From contig NZ_CP108423.1 of NCBI RefSeq assembly GCF_035917235.1, positions 434,001-498,000 on the forward strand: a stretch of DNA of 64,000 nt. The letters are read 5' to 3'. The DNA is from Streptomyces sp. NBC_01294 (GTDB lineage: Bacteria > Actinomycetota > Actinomycetes > Streptomycetales > Streptomycetaceae). The stretch's first letter is position 1. Each line of letters begins with the position of its first letter. Positions 1 through 9,044 of this stretch are shown piece after piece. The notes below the pieces were generated by a model. That model searched no databases and was not told the DNA's origin. It was given only the letters and a program-made list of their open reading frames with translations. Position numbers and translations under genes: made by a program.

Positions 1-906
1 CCGCTCCCCCGCCAGGAAGGCGTCGAAGTCGAAGGCGAGCAGGCTGCCCGCGGGGTGGCCGAGCCACGGCGACTTGGTCGTGACGGTGAGCCACCGCCGG
101 TGGACGGAGGCGCCCGCGTCGTCCGGTACGTCGATCTTCAGCGGCGGTTCGGCGGACTCCTCCCGGAGGAGGAACAGCTCCTGGTTCCAGAAGTCGATCT
201 GCCGGTGGACGAAGTCCCGTTCGAAGCCGGGGGTGTCGTCGCGCCATCCGGAGGCCGACAGGTCCGAGGGCCGGCCCTCGTAGACCGGCTCCGCGTCCTC
301 GATCGGGGTGCCGCGCCGCCAGCGGCGCACCTGGAGCGGGTAGCCGGAGGGGGACATCGAGCCGGGGCCGAAGTCCGTACCGATCCAGACCCGGTCCCGG
401 TCGATCCAGCCGATGCGGGTCTTGGCCTCCGCGACCGCGAACCCGTCCGCGACGAACTCCAGGGTCTCCAGGTCGAACTCGCGCACGACGCAGGCGTCCG
501 CGCCGTCCCGCGAGAGCAGGACCAGGGCGTGCCGGTGCTCGGGGGCCAGGACCCGGCTGCCCGCCCAGGCCCACTTCTCGTCCTCGGCCTCGGCCAGTGC
601 GTCGAGGTCCAGGAGCACCTCCCAGGCCGGCCGGTCCGTGCGGTACTCCTCGAGCGTGGTCCGCCGCCACAGGCCGCGCACGTGGTCGGCGTCCTGCCAG
701 AAGTTGTAGAGGTGGGGGCCGCGGCGGACGACGTGGGGGATGCGGCCGTCGTCGTCCAGCACCTCGCGCGTCTCCTGCTCGAGCACCTTGAAGCCGGGGG
801 CACCGGTCAGCGCGTCCACGGTCTCGGCATTGCGCTCCCGGACCCAGGCGAGGGCGCTTTCGCCGGATACGTCTTCCAGCCACAGGTAGGGGTCTTCATC
901 GCTCAT
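1..906 (-). CDS. Prolyl oligopeptidase family serine peptidase, N-terminal part
   Basis: Reading from the ATG at 906 the frame stays open to base 1, giving 302 residues of a longer protein cut by the window edge. The translation (start MSDEDPYLWLEDVSGESAL, later FWQDADHVRGLWRRT and TDFGPGSMSPSGYPLQVRRW) is typical of the beta-propeller half of S9A prolyl oligopeptidases, which cleave short peptides after proline. The catalytic Ser-Asp-His domain would lie beyond base 1 and is not seen. The start overlaps the end of the AI-2E family gene by 11 bases on the same strand, so the two are probably co-transcribed. Family assignment is from sequence pattern only; substrate unknown. Confidence 0.85.
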   Translation of the reverse strand, partial: MSDEDPYLWLEDVSGESALAWVRERNAETVDALTGAPGFKVLEQETREVLDDDGRIPHVVRRGPHLYNFWQDADHVRGLWRRTTLEEYRTDRPAWEVLLDLDALAEAEDEKWAWAGSRVLAPEHRHALVLLSRDGADACVVREFDLETLEFVADGFAVAEAKTRIGWIDRDRVWIGTDFGPGSMSPSGYPLQVRRWRRGTPIEDAEPVYEGRPSDLSASGWRDDTPGFERDFVHRQIDFWNQELFLLREESAEPPLKIDVPDDAGASVHRRWLTVTTKSPWLGHPAGSLLAFDFDAFLAGER

Positions 907-1957
907 CAGGCGATTGTGCAGGAAGACGGGCCCGGCGCAGGGCCGAGTGCACCGACCAGACGACCGAGACCAGCGGGACGGCGACCACCGCGCCGACCAC
1001 TCCGGCGGCGATGGCCCCGGCGACCACCGAGATCGCCACCACCAGCGGGTGCAGCCGGACCGCCCGGCTCATCACGAGCGGATGCAGGACGTGTCCCTCG
1101 ATCTGGCCGATGACCACGATCAGCGCGACCACCAGGGCCGCGACCAGCGGCCCCTTCGCGGCGAGCGCGACCACCGCGGCGATGGCCAGCGCGACCGGTG
1201 ATCCGATGAGGGGGATGAAGGCCGCGAAGAACTCCAGCAGCGCCAGCGGGACGGCCAGCGGAACCCCGAGGAGGTACAGCGCGACGCCGACGAGGACCGC
1301 GTTCGTCGCCGCGACCAGCAGGATCCCGTGGGTGTACCCGGTGAAGGTGCGCCAGGCCGCGCTCCCGGCGATCGCCACCCGCTCGCGGACCGGTCCGGGC
1401 AGCTGCGCGCGGAACCACGTCCACTGCCGGTCGCCGCCGTGCAGGAAGCAGACCGAGCAGAAGACCGCGAGGGCGAGCACCGTCAGCACGTGCACCAGGC
1501 GCCCGGCCCCGCTGACCGCCTGGCTGAGCAGTGTGGAGCGGTGGCTCGACAGGTACTGTCCGGCCCGGGCCTGGATGTCGGAGAGCGCGTGCGGGTTCAG
1601 CCGGAAGGGCGGCCGCTCCAGCCAGTCCTCGATGCTGGCGAGGCCCTGCCGGAACTCGCGGGTCAAGGTGGTGCTCTCCCCCGCCACCGCCTCGCCGACC
1701 AGCGTCAGCACGCCCAGCAGGAGCAGCGCGCTGCCGAAGAGGCACAGGGCGACGGCCGGAGTCCGGGGCATGGCACGCTCCAGGCGCCGGGTGGGAGCCC
1801 ACAGCAGCGCGGCGACGACGAGGCCGAGGAAGACTGCCACGGCGATCTCGTGGAACCGGCCGAGCACGGCGAAGATCGCGTAGACGGCGGCGCCGACGAC
1901 CAGCAGGCGCCAGGCGTACGCCGCGGCCGTACGCAGGAACGGTGACACCGGCGGCAT
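896..1957 (-). CDS. AI-2E family transporter (PerM-like membrane protein)
   Basis: A 353-residue polytopic membrane protein with about eight hydrophobic segments. The C-terminal signatures FIPLIGSPVALAIAAVVALA and GHVLHPLVMSRAVRLHPLVV are characteristic of the AI-2E/PerM family (PF01594). Members include an autoinducer-2 exporter and sodium/proton antiporters, so the name does not fix the substrate. It is upstream of, and overlaps by 11 bases, the prolyl oligopeptidase gene. The ATG at 1957 has only a weak ribosome site, so the start could be slightly different. Confidence 0.85.
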   Translation of the reverse strand: MPPVSPFLRTAAAYAWRLLVVGAAVYAIFAVLGRFHEIAVAVFLGLVVAALLWAPTRRLERAMPRTPAVALCLFGSALLLLGVLTLVGEAVAGESTTLTREFRQGLASIEDWLERPPFRLNPHALSDIQARAGQYLSSHRSTLLSQAVSGAGRLVHVLTVLALAVFCSVCFLHGGDRQWTWFRAQLPGPVRERVAIAGSAAWRTFTGYTHGILLVAATNAVLVGVALYLLGVPLAVPLALLEFFAAFIPLIGSPVALAIAAVVALAAKGPLVAALVVALIVVIGQIEGHVLHPLVMSRAVRLHPLVVAISVVAGAIAAGVVGAVVAVPLVSVVWSVHSALRRARLPAQSPDER

Positions 1958-2115
1958 GACCCATGCGTGCCACCGCGGCCCGCCGATGCCACGCGCCGGG
2001 CCCCTGATTCGCCCGTCCGAGGCGGGTACGGAGGCGTTCGGGCGGACGGGATCCGGCGGCGGTGCCGGAATAATCCGTTGCCGCGGCGGGTGACGCTCGC
2101 CGACGATGGCCTCTC

Positions 2116-3405
2116 GTGAGCACCTCCCGACTGACCGCCGTACTGCCCGACCTCGCCCCGTGGCGGTCGAGCCGCGACTTCCGGCTGCTGTTCTACCAGG
2201 GGACGGTCACGTACTTCGGCTCGTTCATGGCGATGATCGCGCTGCCGCTGCAGATCAAGCACCTGACGGACTCGCCGCTGGCGGTCGGCGCGATGGGCGC
2301 GGTGGAGCTGGTCCCGCTGGTGGTCTTCGGGCTGTACGGGGGCGCCCTCGCCGACGCGGTCGACCGGCGGCGGATGATCCTGCTGACCGAGGCGGGGCTC
2401 GGGGTGCTGGCCCTGGTGCTCCTGGTGAACGCCCTGCTGCCGGATCCGCTGCTGTGGCCGCTGTACGTGGTCGCGGCCGGCGTGTCGGCGCTGGCCGGGC
2501 TCCAGCGGCCGGCCCTGGACTCGCTGATGGCGCGGATCGTGCCGCACGACCAGCTCACCGCCGCCGCCGCGCTCAACGGGCTGCGCTACCAGGCCGGCGC
2601 GATCGCCGGTCCGGCGCTGGCCGGCCTGGTCGTCGCGTACGCCGGTCACGCCTCGGCCTACGGCGTCACGGTCGTGGGCTTCCTCGTCTCCGTGCTCCTG
2701 TGCCTACGGCTCAGCCCGGCTCCGCCCGCGAAGGACGCCGAGCGTCCGTCGCTGCGCGGGATCGCCGAGGGCGCGCGGTACGCGTGGAGCCGGCCCGTGC
2801 TGCTGGGGACGTACGCCGTGGACCTGGCGGCGATGTTCTTCGCCTTCCCGAACACGATCTTCCCCTTCCTCGCGGACGAGCTCGACGCGGTGTGGGCGCT
2901 GGGGCTGATGTACGCGGCGGGTGCGGTGGGCTCCCTGGTACTGGGGATGACCAGCGGCTGGACCTCCCGGGTCCGCCGGCACGGGCTGCTGGTGGTCATC
3001 GGGGCCGCGGTGTGGGGTGTGGCGATCGCGGCGGCCGGCGTGTTGCCCGGCATCTGGCTCGTGCTGCTGTGCCTCGCGGTGGCGGGCGCGGGCGACATGC
3101 TGAGCGGGCTCGGCCGCGCCACGATCTGGAACCAGACGATCCCCGAGGAGCTGCGGGGCCGGCTCGCGGGGATCGAGGTGCTCTCGTACAGCGTCGGCCC
3201 GCAGCTCGGTCAGGTCCGGGCGGGAACCATGGCCGGCTGGACCGGTACCCGTCCGGCCTTCTGGAGCGGCGGTCTGGCCTGTGTGGCATCGGTGGCGGTG
3301 CTGGCCGCGCTGCTGCCGAAGCTGATCTCCTACGACGCGCACACCGACGAGGACGCCCGGCGCCGCCGGGCCGCCCGGGAGGAACCGAGCGGCGCGCCCT
3401 CCTGA
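2116..3405 (+). CDS. MFS transporter, EntS/MFS_3-like
   Basis: A 429-residue major facilitator starting at GTG 2116 and divergent from the AI-2E gene. About twelve hydrophobic segments are present, with the cytoplasmic loop motif GGALADAVDRRRM after TM2 and the conserved LAGLQRPALDSLMARIV region typical of the MFS_3/enterobactin-exporter-like branch. These proteins export small molecules or siderophores by proton antiport. No siderophore genes adjoin it, so the cargo is unknown. The C-terminus ends in a charged tail (DEDARRRRAAREE). Confidence 0.85.
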   Translation: MSTSRLTAVLPDLAPWRSSRDFRLLFYQGTVTYFGSFMAMIALPLQIKHLTDSPLAVGAMGAVELVPLVVFGLYGGALADAVDRRRMILLTEAGLGVLALVLLVNALLPDPLLWPLYVVAAGVSALAGLQRPALDSLMARIVPHDQLTAAAALNGLRYQAGAIAGPALAGLVVAYAGHASAYGVTVVGFLVSVLLCLRLSPAPPAKDAERPSLRGIAEGARYAWSRPVLLGTYAVDLAAMFFAFPNTIFPFLADELDAVWALGLMYAAGAVGSLVLGMTSGWTSRVRRHGLLVVIGAAVWGVAIAAAGVLPGIWLVLLCLAVAGAGDMLSGLGRATIWNQTIPEELRGRLAGIEVLSYSVGPQLGQVRAGTMAGWTGTRPAFWSGGLACVASVAVLAALLPKLISYDAHTDEDARRRRAAREEPSGAPS

Positions 3406-3426
3406 GGCCCCGGCCCGGCTGGTGTC

Positions 3427-3600
3427 TCAGTTCTCGTTCTCGGCGAGGATCCGGTCGGCCGCGTAGTGCGGGCAGTTGAGGGCGTGCCAGGTCACCGACA
3501 GGGAGACCGCTCCGGTCCGCAGGGTCCGCACGACACCGTCGGCGGCCGTGGCCTTGCAGAAGGGACACACAACGGTCTCCGGGCGTAGTAGATCGAACAT
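3427..3600 (-). CDS. Small zinc-finger-like hypothetical protein
   Basis: A 57-residue protein, MFDLLRPETVVCPFC onward. The start at 3600 is chosen because GAAGGA lies six bases upstream of the ATG; an in-frame ATG at 3663 has no ribosome site. The sequence carries CPFC near residue 14 and a second HALNCPH motif near residue 43, a pattern compatible with one zinc knuckle. Function unknown. It is convergent with the MFS gene, with only 21 bases between stop codons. Confidence 0.6.
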   Translation of the reverse strand: MFDLLRPETVVCPFCKATAADGVVRTLRTGAVSLSVTWHALNCPHYAADRILAENEN

Positions 3601-4104
3601 GCCGGGTCCTTCCCGCAGCTTTCTCACACCGGACCAGTCCAGAACTATCAAATCCGGCGCCATTCGGCCGCAGTACCCACAAGTACGGATGGATATGGGA
3701 GGCCGTGGCCGTGCAGGAAGGGCGTCGGCGCGGGATCGGAAGGGGTCCGCGGAGGGCGGCCGCACCGGCGGGGACCCTTGCGGCGGCCCGGAGAGCGGCG
3801 GCGGACCGGGGGTGGCCGGCCGCCTGCGCCGTCAGCCCGGAGAGCGGGGCGACGCCGTTGGGATTGCGCAGGGCCGGCAAACTGACGGCGCCCGCGCGCC
3901 GCGGATGGTGCGGATGGTGCGGGGGTTACTCGCGAGGAAACACCGGCTTGTGCACGTACGAGACACCTCGCAGCACCCTCGGACGCGCGACGCGCGACGT
4001 GCGAGGGGGGACGGAATGACGGATGAACACCAAGCGCGGGCACAGTAACAGATGTTCAGCGGGGTGCAACCGCCCCTACCCCTACGATTCCAAGGCTATT
4101 CAGG
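3601..4104. other. Gene-free stretch
   Basis: About 500 bases without a supportable gene. Open frames exist on both strands but lack third-position GC bias and ribosome sites. The right end (about 4015-4100) is notably richer in A and T than its surroundings. Since the flanking genes both read leftward, this is upstream sequence for the small zinc-finger-like gene and downstream sequence for the MBL-fold gene. No palindrome or hairpin stood out. Confidence 0.4.
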
Positions 4105-4905
4105 TCATCCAGGTTCGAAGCCTGCGAGCATCTGTTCCAGTGCGGCCTGGTCCGGCCCCGTGTACGGATCGATGCCGGGGACCGCGGCGATGGTGTCGAT
4201 GAACTGCGTGGTCAGGCCCACCGCCGGCGGCAGGTGCGTGCACAGGATGGTCTGCGGGTCCATCGACCGCAGCGGGTCCACGGTGGTCAGGAACCTGTCC
4301 GGATCCACCAGTTGCACCCACGGACTGTCCACGCTCGCCCACAGCCGCTGGGCGGCTCTCAGGTCCTCGGCCGGCACCGCCCCGACGTCGGTGCACGTGG
4401 CGGTGTCCGCGCTGGGCATGGGCCCGCCGAAGCAGTCGGAGCTGAAACAGGCCCGCGCATGGTCGTCGTAGAAGCCGACGGTCGCCGGATTGTCGAACAG
4501 CGGCGGCCGGAAGGCGTGCAGCGTACGGTCGCCCACGTCCAGGCTCTGGCCCGGATTGAGGAGGTAGACCCGGTCCATGGGCAGCGGCCGCTCGGTGGAC
4601 ATGATCCCGGCGCCCAGGAACGTGGTGATCAGGCGCGCCTCGGGAGCGGCGTCGAGGAGGGCGAAGAGGCCGCCCGTGTGATCGCGGTCCGGGTGCGTCA
4701 GCCAGATCCACCGCACGTCGGCGGGGTCGACCACCGAACCGAGCGTGTCGAGGAAGTCCCGGTCGGGCAGTCCGAGGCCGGTGTCGACGACCACCGGCTG
4801 CTCGGCGTGCAGCACGAACGCGTTGACCGGGAGGAAGCCGATGCCCGGTACCTCCAGGCAATCCGCGAGGACGGTGATGTCGGGTCCCACCTTGTGCGTG
4901 CTCAT
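4105..4905 (-). CDS. MBL-fold metallo-hydrolase / di-iron-protein-like
   Basis: A 266-residue single-domain protein. VVVDTGLGLPD and LTHPDRDHTGG are the core of the metallo-beta-lactamase fold. The usual HxHxDH is changed to H-x-D-x-D-H, with an acidic residue where the second histidine normally stands; flavodiiron-type oxygen- or NO-handling proteins also have an acidic residue there (HxExDH). SSDCFGGPMP and CTHLPPA provide further candidate ligands. No rubredoxin or flavodoxin domain is fused. The job may be oxygen binding or hydrolysis; I cannot decide. Confidence 0.75.
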   Translation of the reverse strand: MSTHKVGPDITVLADCLEVPGIGFLPVNAFVLHAEQPVVVDTGLGLPDRDFLDTLGSVVDPADVRWIWLTHPDRDHTGGLFALLDAAPEARLITTFLGAGIMSTERPLPMDRVYLLNPGQSLDVGDRTLHAFRPPLFDNPATVGFYDDHARACFSSDCFGGPMPSADTATCTDVGAVPAEDLRAAQRLWASVDSPWVQLVDPDRFLTTVDPLRSMDPQTILCTHLPPAVGLTTQFIDTIAAVPGIDPYTGPDQAALEQMLAGFEPG

Positions 4906-5013
4906 GGCGCCATCTCCCCAGGCCTGCGGGGTACGGGTTCTCCCTCCATCGTGGCGCCGTCGGGTTGCGCACGCGCGCGGGAGGCGGTACCCGCGCGGCT
5001 TCCCCGGCCGCGA

Positions 5014-5952
5014 TCAGGGGAGCGGGACGCCGCGGGCCGTGATCCAGAGCTCGTACCACTCCTCGTGCGTGAGGTCGGGCTCGCGCAGCGCCGCGTCGCG
5101 GCAGGCGCGGATCCGGTCGGGGCGGGCGGTCCCGATGACGGGCGCGATGGCGGCGGGGTGCCGGATCAGCCACCACAGCAGGACCGACTCGGGCGTCGTG
5201 CCCTTGCGCCGGGCCAGCTCGTCCAGCAGCTGCGCGGTGGCCCGTTCGGCCGGTGTCTGCTGGAGGCCGGTGAACCGGCCCTGCGCCAGTGCCCCCCAGG
5301 CCTGGAGGCGGATGCCGTGGTCGCGGCAGTGCTCCAGGGTCCCGAACGGGAACCCGTTGGCCGCGGATCCGGGGGTGTTGAGCACCACCCCGGCCTCGAC
5401 CCAGTCGCGGCTGTGCAGGCTCATCTCCAGCTGGTTCGCCACCAGCGGCACGTCGAGACGGGCCTGGAGGTGGGCGATCTGCGCGGCGCCCATGTTGGAG
5501 ACGCCGAAGCTTCGTACGAGGCCCTGCCGGTGCAGGGAGGTCAGCGCGGCGGCGGTCGCGTCCACGTCCGCCAGCGGATCGGGGCGGTGCAGCAGGAGGA
5601 CGTCGATCACATCGGTCCGCAGCCGGGTCAGGCTCTCCTCCACCCGCCGCGTGATGCTCTCGCCGCGCAGGTCGTAGATCCCCGGGCGGTCCGTGTCGCC
5701 CAGCCGGATCCCGCACTTGGTCTGGAGCGTGATGCGTTCGCGCAGCCCCGGCGTCCGCGCGAGCACCTCGCCGAACACGGCCTCGGCCTTGCCGTGCCGG
5801 TAGATGTCGGCGTGGTCGAAGGTGGTGATCCCGCTGTCGAGGGCGGCATGGACCGCCGCCTCGGCCTCGTCGATGTCGCCGGGCGCGTACGGACCGGGGT
5901 CCCAGCTCCCGCCCAGCCCCATGCACCCGTACAGCACCCGGTCGCCACTCAT
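5014..5952 (-). CDS. Aldo/keto reductase
   Basis: A 312-residue NADPH-dependent oxidoreductase of the AKR superfamily. The start at 5952 is preceded by GGGAG at seven bases; an upstream in-frame GTG at 5976 has none. The expected catalytic tetrad is visible: Asp and Tyr in TFDHADIYRHGKAE, Lys in LQTKCGI, and His in LLLHRPDPLA. The NADP-binding tail IAPVIGTARPDRI is present. The family reduces aldehydes and ketones or the reverse; no neighbour reveals the substrate. Confidence 0.85.
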   Translation of the reverse strand: MSGDRVLYGCMGLGGSWDPGPYAPGDIDEAEAAVHAALDSGITTFDHADIYRHGKAEAVFGEVLARTPGLRERITLQTKCGIRLGDTDRPGIYDLRGESITRRVEESLTRLRTDVIDVLLLHRPDPLADVDATAAALTSLHRQGLVRSFGVSNMGAAQIAHLQARLDVPLVANQLEMSLHSRDWVEAGVVLNTPGSAANGFPFGTLEHCRDHGIRLQAWGALAQGRFTGLQQTPAERATAQLLDELARRKGTTPESVLLWWLIRHPAAIAPVIGTARPDRIRACRDAALREPDLTHEEWYELWITARGVPLP

Positions 5953-6051
5953 GCTCGCACTCCCGTTCGTCACCACGGCCTCACCCTAGGGGGTGCCCCG
6001 ATCGTCTGCGGCCAGGGCTTCGCGTAGGCCGATCGGCCGTACACTCGGGCC

Positions 6052-6189
6052 ATGGGTCATCCGGGTTCCACGAGGCAGTGCCTGCAGCAGGCCGCCTCCG
6101 TCGTGCGCCCGGCCGTCGTCCACCCCGCCCTCGCGGCTGACGTCGAGGCGCCCGAGACCCGCCGCATCGCCCTGCACGGCCACGGCTAG
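6052..6189 (+). pseudogene. Possible alpha/beta-hydrolase 5' remnant
   Basis: A 45-codon frame (MGHPGSTRQCLQQAASVV to TRRIALHGHG, then TAG). The end resembles the amino-terminal strand of actinobacterial alpha/beta hydrolases, where a segment like RRIALHGH precedes the HG oxyanion-hole loop. Nothing of the catalytic core follows before the MurE-like gene. It may be a decayed gene start or a chance frame. No ribosome site was seen. Confidence 0.25.
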
Positions 6190-6392
6190 CGCTTCCCACC
6201 TCCCGGGCGGGCCGCTGCCCCACGCGACCGTCAGGCCTCTCCCGCCGGGCTGATCCGCCTCGTTCCGTTCTCACCGGACGAAGGCCCGCCCCGCCCCGCT
6301 CCACGGCACCACCGCAGCTTCCCGGCATGCCGCCGGCGCTGCCGCCTGGCTACGGCCGCACGCCCGGGCCGAGCCACCTCGAAGGGATCATT

Positions 6393-7910
6393 GTGAAGTT
6401 GAGCGAGTTGCTGGCCGGCCAGGAGCACCACGTACTCCATGGGAACCCGGAGACGACGTCGATCACCGCGGGAACCACGTTCGACGCCGACCGGGTGATG
6501 CCCGGCTCGCTGTTCATCGCCGTACCAGGACACCGGGAGGGGGGACCGGATTCCGTGTCTCCCGCACTCGCGCGCGGAGCGGCCGCGGTGCTCGTCGACG
6601 GCAGCGAACCGGCTCTCCCGGCGTCGGTGTGGCCGCCAGGCGCGTGCGCCGTACGGGTCCCCGACACCCGGACCGCCGCCGCGATCGTGACCTCGCGCTA
6701 TTTCGGCGAGCCCGGGCGGCAGATGGACATGGTGGCGATCACCGGCACCAACGGCAAGACCTCGGTGTCGTACATGGTCGAGTCCGCCCTGCGGATCTCC
6801 GAGGGCGCGAAGGTGGGGGTCATCGGCACCGCCGGCAGCCGGATCGGCGACGAGCAGATCCCGATGCCGCGCTCGGTGCTGACCACGCCGGAGTCGCCGG
6901 ACCTGCAGTACCTGCTGGGGTACATGCGCGACCACGGCGCCGGCAGCGTGGTGCTGGAGGCCACCTCGATGGGCCTGCTGACGCACCGGGTCGACCGTAC
7001 CTTCATCGACGTCGGCGTCTTCACGAACCTGACGCAGGACCACCTGGACGACCACGGCACGATGGCGAACTACCGGGACGCCAAACTCCGGCTGTTCCAG
7101 GGCCTGTGCCGGCACGCGGTGGTCAACGCCGACGACCCCGTGGGCGCCGGCATCCAGGCGATGATGCCCGGGGCGGTGACCACGTACGCACTCGACGCCC
7201 CGGCGGACTACCGGGCCACCGACCTCGCCGTGAGTGCCTCGGGGACACGGTTCACCCTCCATCACGGCGGGCGCACATATCCGGCGTCGATCCCCGTCCC
7301 GGGCAGGTTCTCGGTGGCCAACGCGCTGGCCACCGTCGCGGCCTGTCACGTCCTGGGCCACGACCTGGGCGCCCTGGTCGCCGCGCTCGACCTGATGCCT
7401 CCCGTACCGGGCCGGTTCGAGCGCTTCCGGACCCCGCTCGGCACCTCCGTGATCGTGGACTACGCCCACTCGCCGGATTCCCTGGAGAAGGTCCTGACCA
7501 CCATCCGCGGCTTCGCGCGCGGCCGGGTCGTCACCGTCTTCGGCTGCGGCGGCGACCGCGACACCACCAAGCGGGCCGACATGGGGACGATCGCCGGAAC
7601 CCACTCCGACCTCTGCGTCCTCACGTCGGACAACCCCCGCAACGAGGATCCCGAGGCCATCCTGGACGAGGTCGCCCCCGGCATCGCGAAGACCGGCACC
7701 CCCTTCGAACGGTGCGCCGACCGCCGCCGGGCGATCGAGTTCGCCCTGTCGGCCGCGGGCCCCGAGGACGTCGTCCTGATCGCCGGGAAGGGCAGTGAGC
7801 CCTACCAGATCGTCGGGGAGGAACTGCTCCCCTTCAGCGACATGGCCACGGTGCGCGAGCTCGCCGCGGCCCAGGCCGCCGCGCTGCCCGCGCACGTGAT
7901 CTGTTCGTAG
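6393..7910 (+). CDS. Stand-alone MurE-like Mur ligase
   Basis: A 505-residue protein starting at GTG 6393 with GAAGGGA five bases before it. It has the three-domain Mur ligase plan: N-terminal UDP-substrate domain, central ATP-binding domain with the P-loop ITGTNGKTSVSY (about residue 120), and C-terminal domain with TSDNPRNEDPEAI. DNPR is the signature of MurE enzymes adding diaminopimelate to UDP-MurNAc-L-Ala-D-Glu. VVDYAHSPDSLEKVL and LIAGKGSEPYQ are also standard. It lies outside any division/cell-wall cluster, so it looks like a paralogue of the essential murE. It may serve a specialised peptidoglycan or antibiotic-tolerance role (inference). Confidence 0.85.
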   Translation: MKLSELLAGQEHHVLHGNPETTSITAGTTFDADRVMPGSLFIAVPGHREGGPDSVSPALARGAAAVLVDGSEPALPASVWPPGACAVRVPDTRTAAAIVTSRYFGEPGRQMDMVAITGTNGKTSVSYMVESALRISEGAKVGVIGTAGSRIGDEQIPMPRSVLTTPESPDLQYLLGYMRDHGAGSVVLEATSMGLLTHRVDRTFIDVGVFTNLTQDHLDDHGTMANYRDAKLRLFQGLCRHAVVNADDPVGAGIQAMMPGAVTTYALDAPADYRATDLAVSASGTRFTLHHGGRTYPASIPVPGRFSVANALATVAACHVLGHDLGALVAALDLMPPVPGRFERFRTPLGTSVIVDYAHSPDSLEKVLTTIRGFARGRVVTVFGCGGDRDTTKRADMGTIAGTHSDLCVLTSDNPRNEDPEAILDEVAPGIAKTGTPFERCADRRRAIEFALSAAGPEDVVLIAGKGSEPYQIVGEELLPFSDMATVRELAAAQAAALPAHVICS

Positions 7911-8070
7911 GCCGCCCGTCCGCCGGTGCCGGACCGTCCGGAGGTCGCCGAAGGCCGGCGCGTAGCGTCGCCGTAGGCGCCGGGGCCCTACGGGCACCGC
8001 CGGTGGCTGCGGCCCGCTCGTGGCGGGTCTGCGCCGTTGGCCCGCAACCGGCCGGAGCCGTTGCTCAAGG

Positions 8071-8808
8071 TCAGCGAGGGGTGAGGAGACAGAACTCGTT
8101 GCTCTCCGGGTCGGCCAGAACCGTCCAGGAGATTGCAGACTGGTCAATACCGGGGTCGGTGGCGCCCAGGGCGCGCAGTCGGGCCTCTTCTGCTTCCAGG
8201 TCGTCACCGGGGTAGGGGCAGATGTCGAGGTGGACGCGGTTCCACACGCTCTTGGTGTCGGGGGTGCGGAGGAACTCCAGGTAGGGGCCGACGCCTTTGG
8301 CGGAACGCATGGTCGCGTGGTCGTCGGTGACCTCATGGAGCGTCCAGTCCATCGCCTCGCCCCAGAACCGGGCCATCGCTCGTGGGTCGGCGCAGTCGAC
8401 CACCACCGCGGCGATCGGCCCGGTGTCCTGATGGATCGGACGGGGTTCCAGGACGCAGAACTCGTTGCCCTCCGGATCGGCCATGACCGTCCAGGGGACG
8501 TTGCCCTGACCCACGTCGGCGAGCGTCGCGCCCAGACCCTGCAGGCGCGCGACCAACTCCGCCTGATGGGCGGTCGAGGTGGTGGCCAGATCAAGGTGTA
8601 CCCGGTTCTTCACCGTTTTGGGTTCCGGGCGGGCGATGATGTCGATGCAGACGGCCACGGGGTCGGGGTAGGCGAAGCCCACGGGTTCGAGGTTTGTCAC
8701 GCCGGGTCCCTCGCTGTCGACACCCCACCCGAGTGCCTCCGCCCAGAACCGGCCGAGCGCGGAGTCGTCCTGGGCCTTCATGTTGATCTGTACGAGTCTT
8801 GTTGCCAT
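8071..8808 (-). CDS. Tandem VOC/glyoxalase-like domain protein
   Basis: A 245-residue protein starting at ATG 8808 (AGGATCT upstream) and made of two homologous halves of about 120 residues. Each half has an RFWAEALGW or RFWGEAMDW start, a KNRVHLDL or WNRVHLDI strand and a WTVMADPEGNEFCVL or WTVLADPESNEFCLL end. This is the vicinal oxygen chelate fold of the Glyoxalase_6 type, here fused so that one chain supplies the pseudo-dimer. Such proteins act as resistance or metal-dependent isomerase/dioxygenase-like proteins; the role here is unknown. It is convergent with the MurE-like gene. Confidence 0.8.
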   Translation of the reverse strand: MATRLVQINMKAQDDSALGRFWAEALGWGVDSEGPGVTNLEPVGFAYPDPVAVCIDIIARPEPKTVKNRVHLDLATTSTAHQAELVARLQGLGATLADVGQGNVPWTVMADPEGNEFCVLEPRPIHQDTGPIAAVVVDCADPRAMARFWGEAMDWTLHEVTDDHATMRSAKGVGPYLEFLRTPDTKSVWNRVHLDICPYPGDDLEAEEARLRALGATDPGIDQSAISWTVLADPESNEFCLLTPR

Positions 8809-9044
8809 GCCGGAGATCCTAGAAGCCGCCGTCGGCCCGGGCCACGGTCGGCCTGCTGGAGGGCATGCCATGACGCTGAGGGTCGCGGCTTCTTCACACG
8901 GTGCTTGAGTCGGACTTCCTCTTCCGTAGCAGCTGGACCGTTTCTCAGCCGTCCAATCGACATCGTGCGGCTCGGCGTTCTCAGCGAACGGGGAGAGCAA
9001 CAGCTGCTCAGGCGATCCGCGCTTCGCTCGTCAGCCGGACAGAC

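Noticed and set aside
3705..4019. 104-codon frame on the plus strand
   Set aside because: Low third-position GC, arginine- and glycine-rich composition typical of random GC-rich sequence, no ribosome site.
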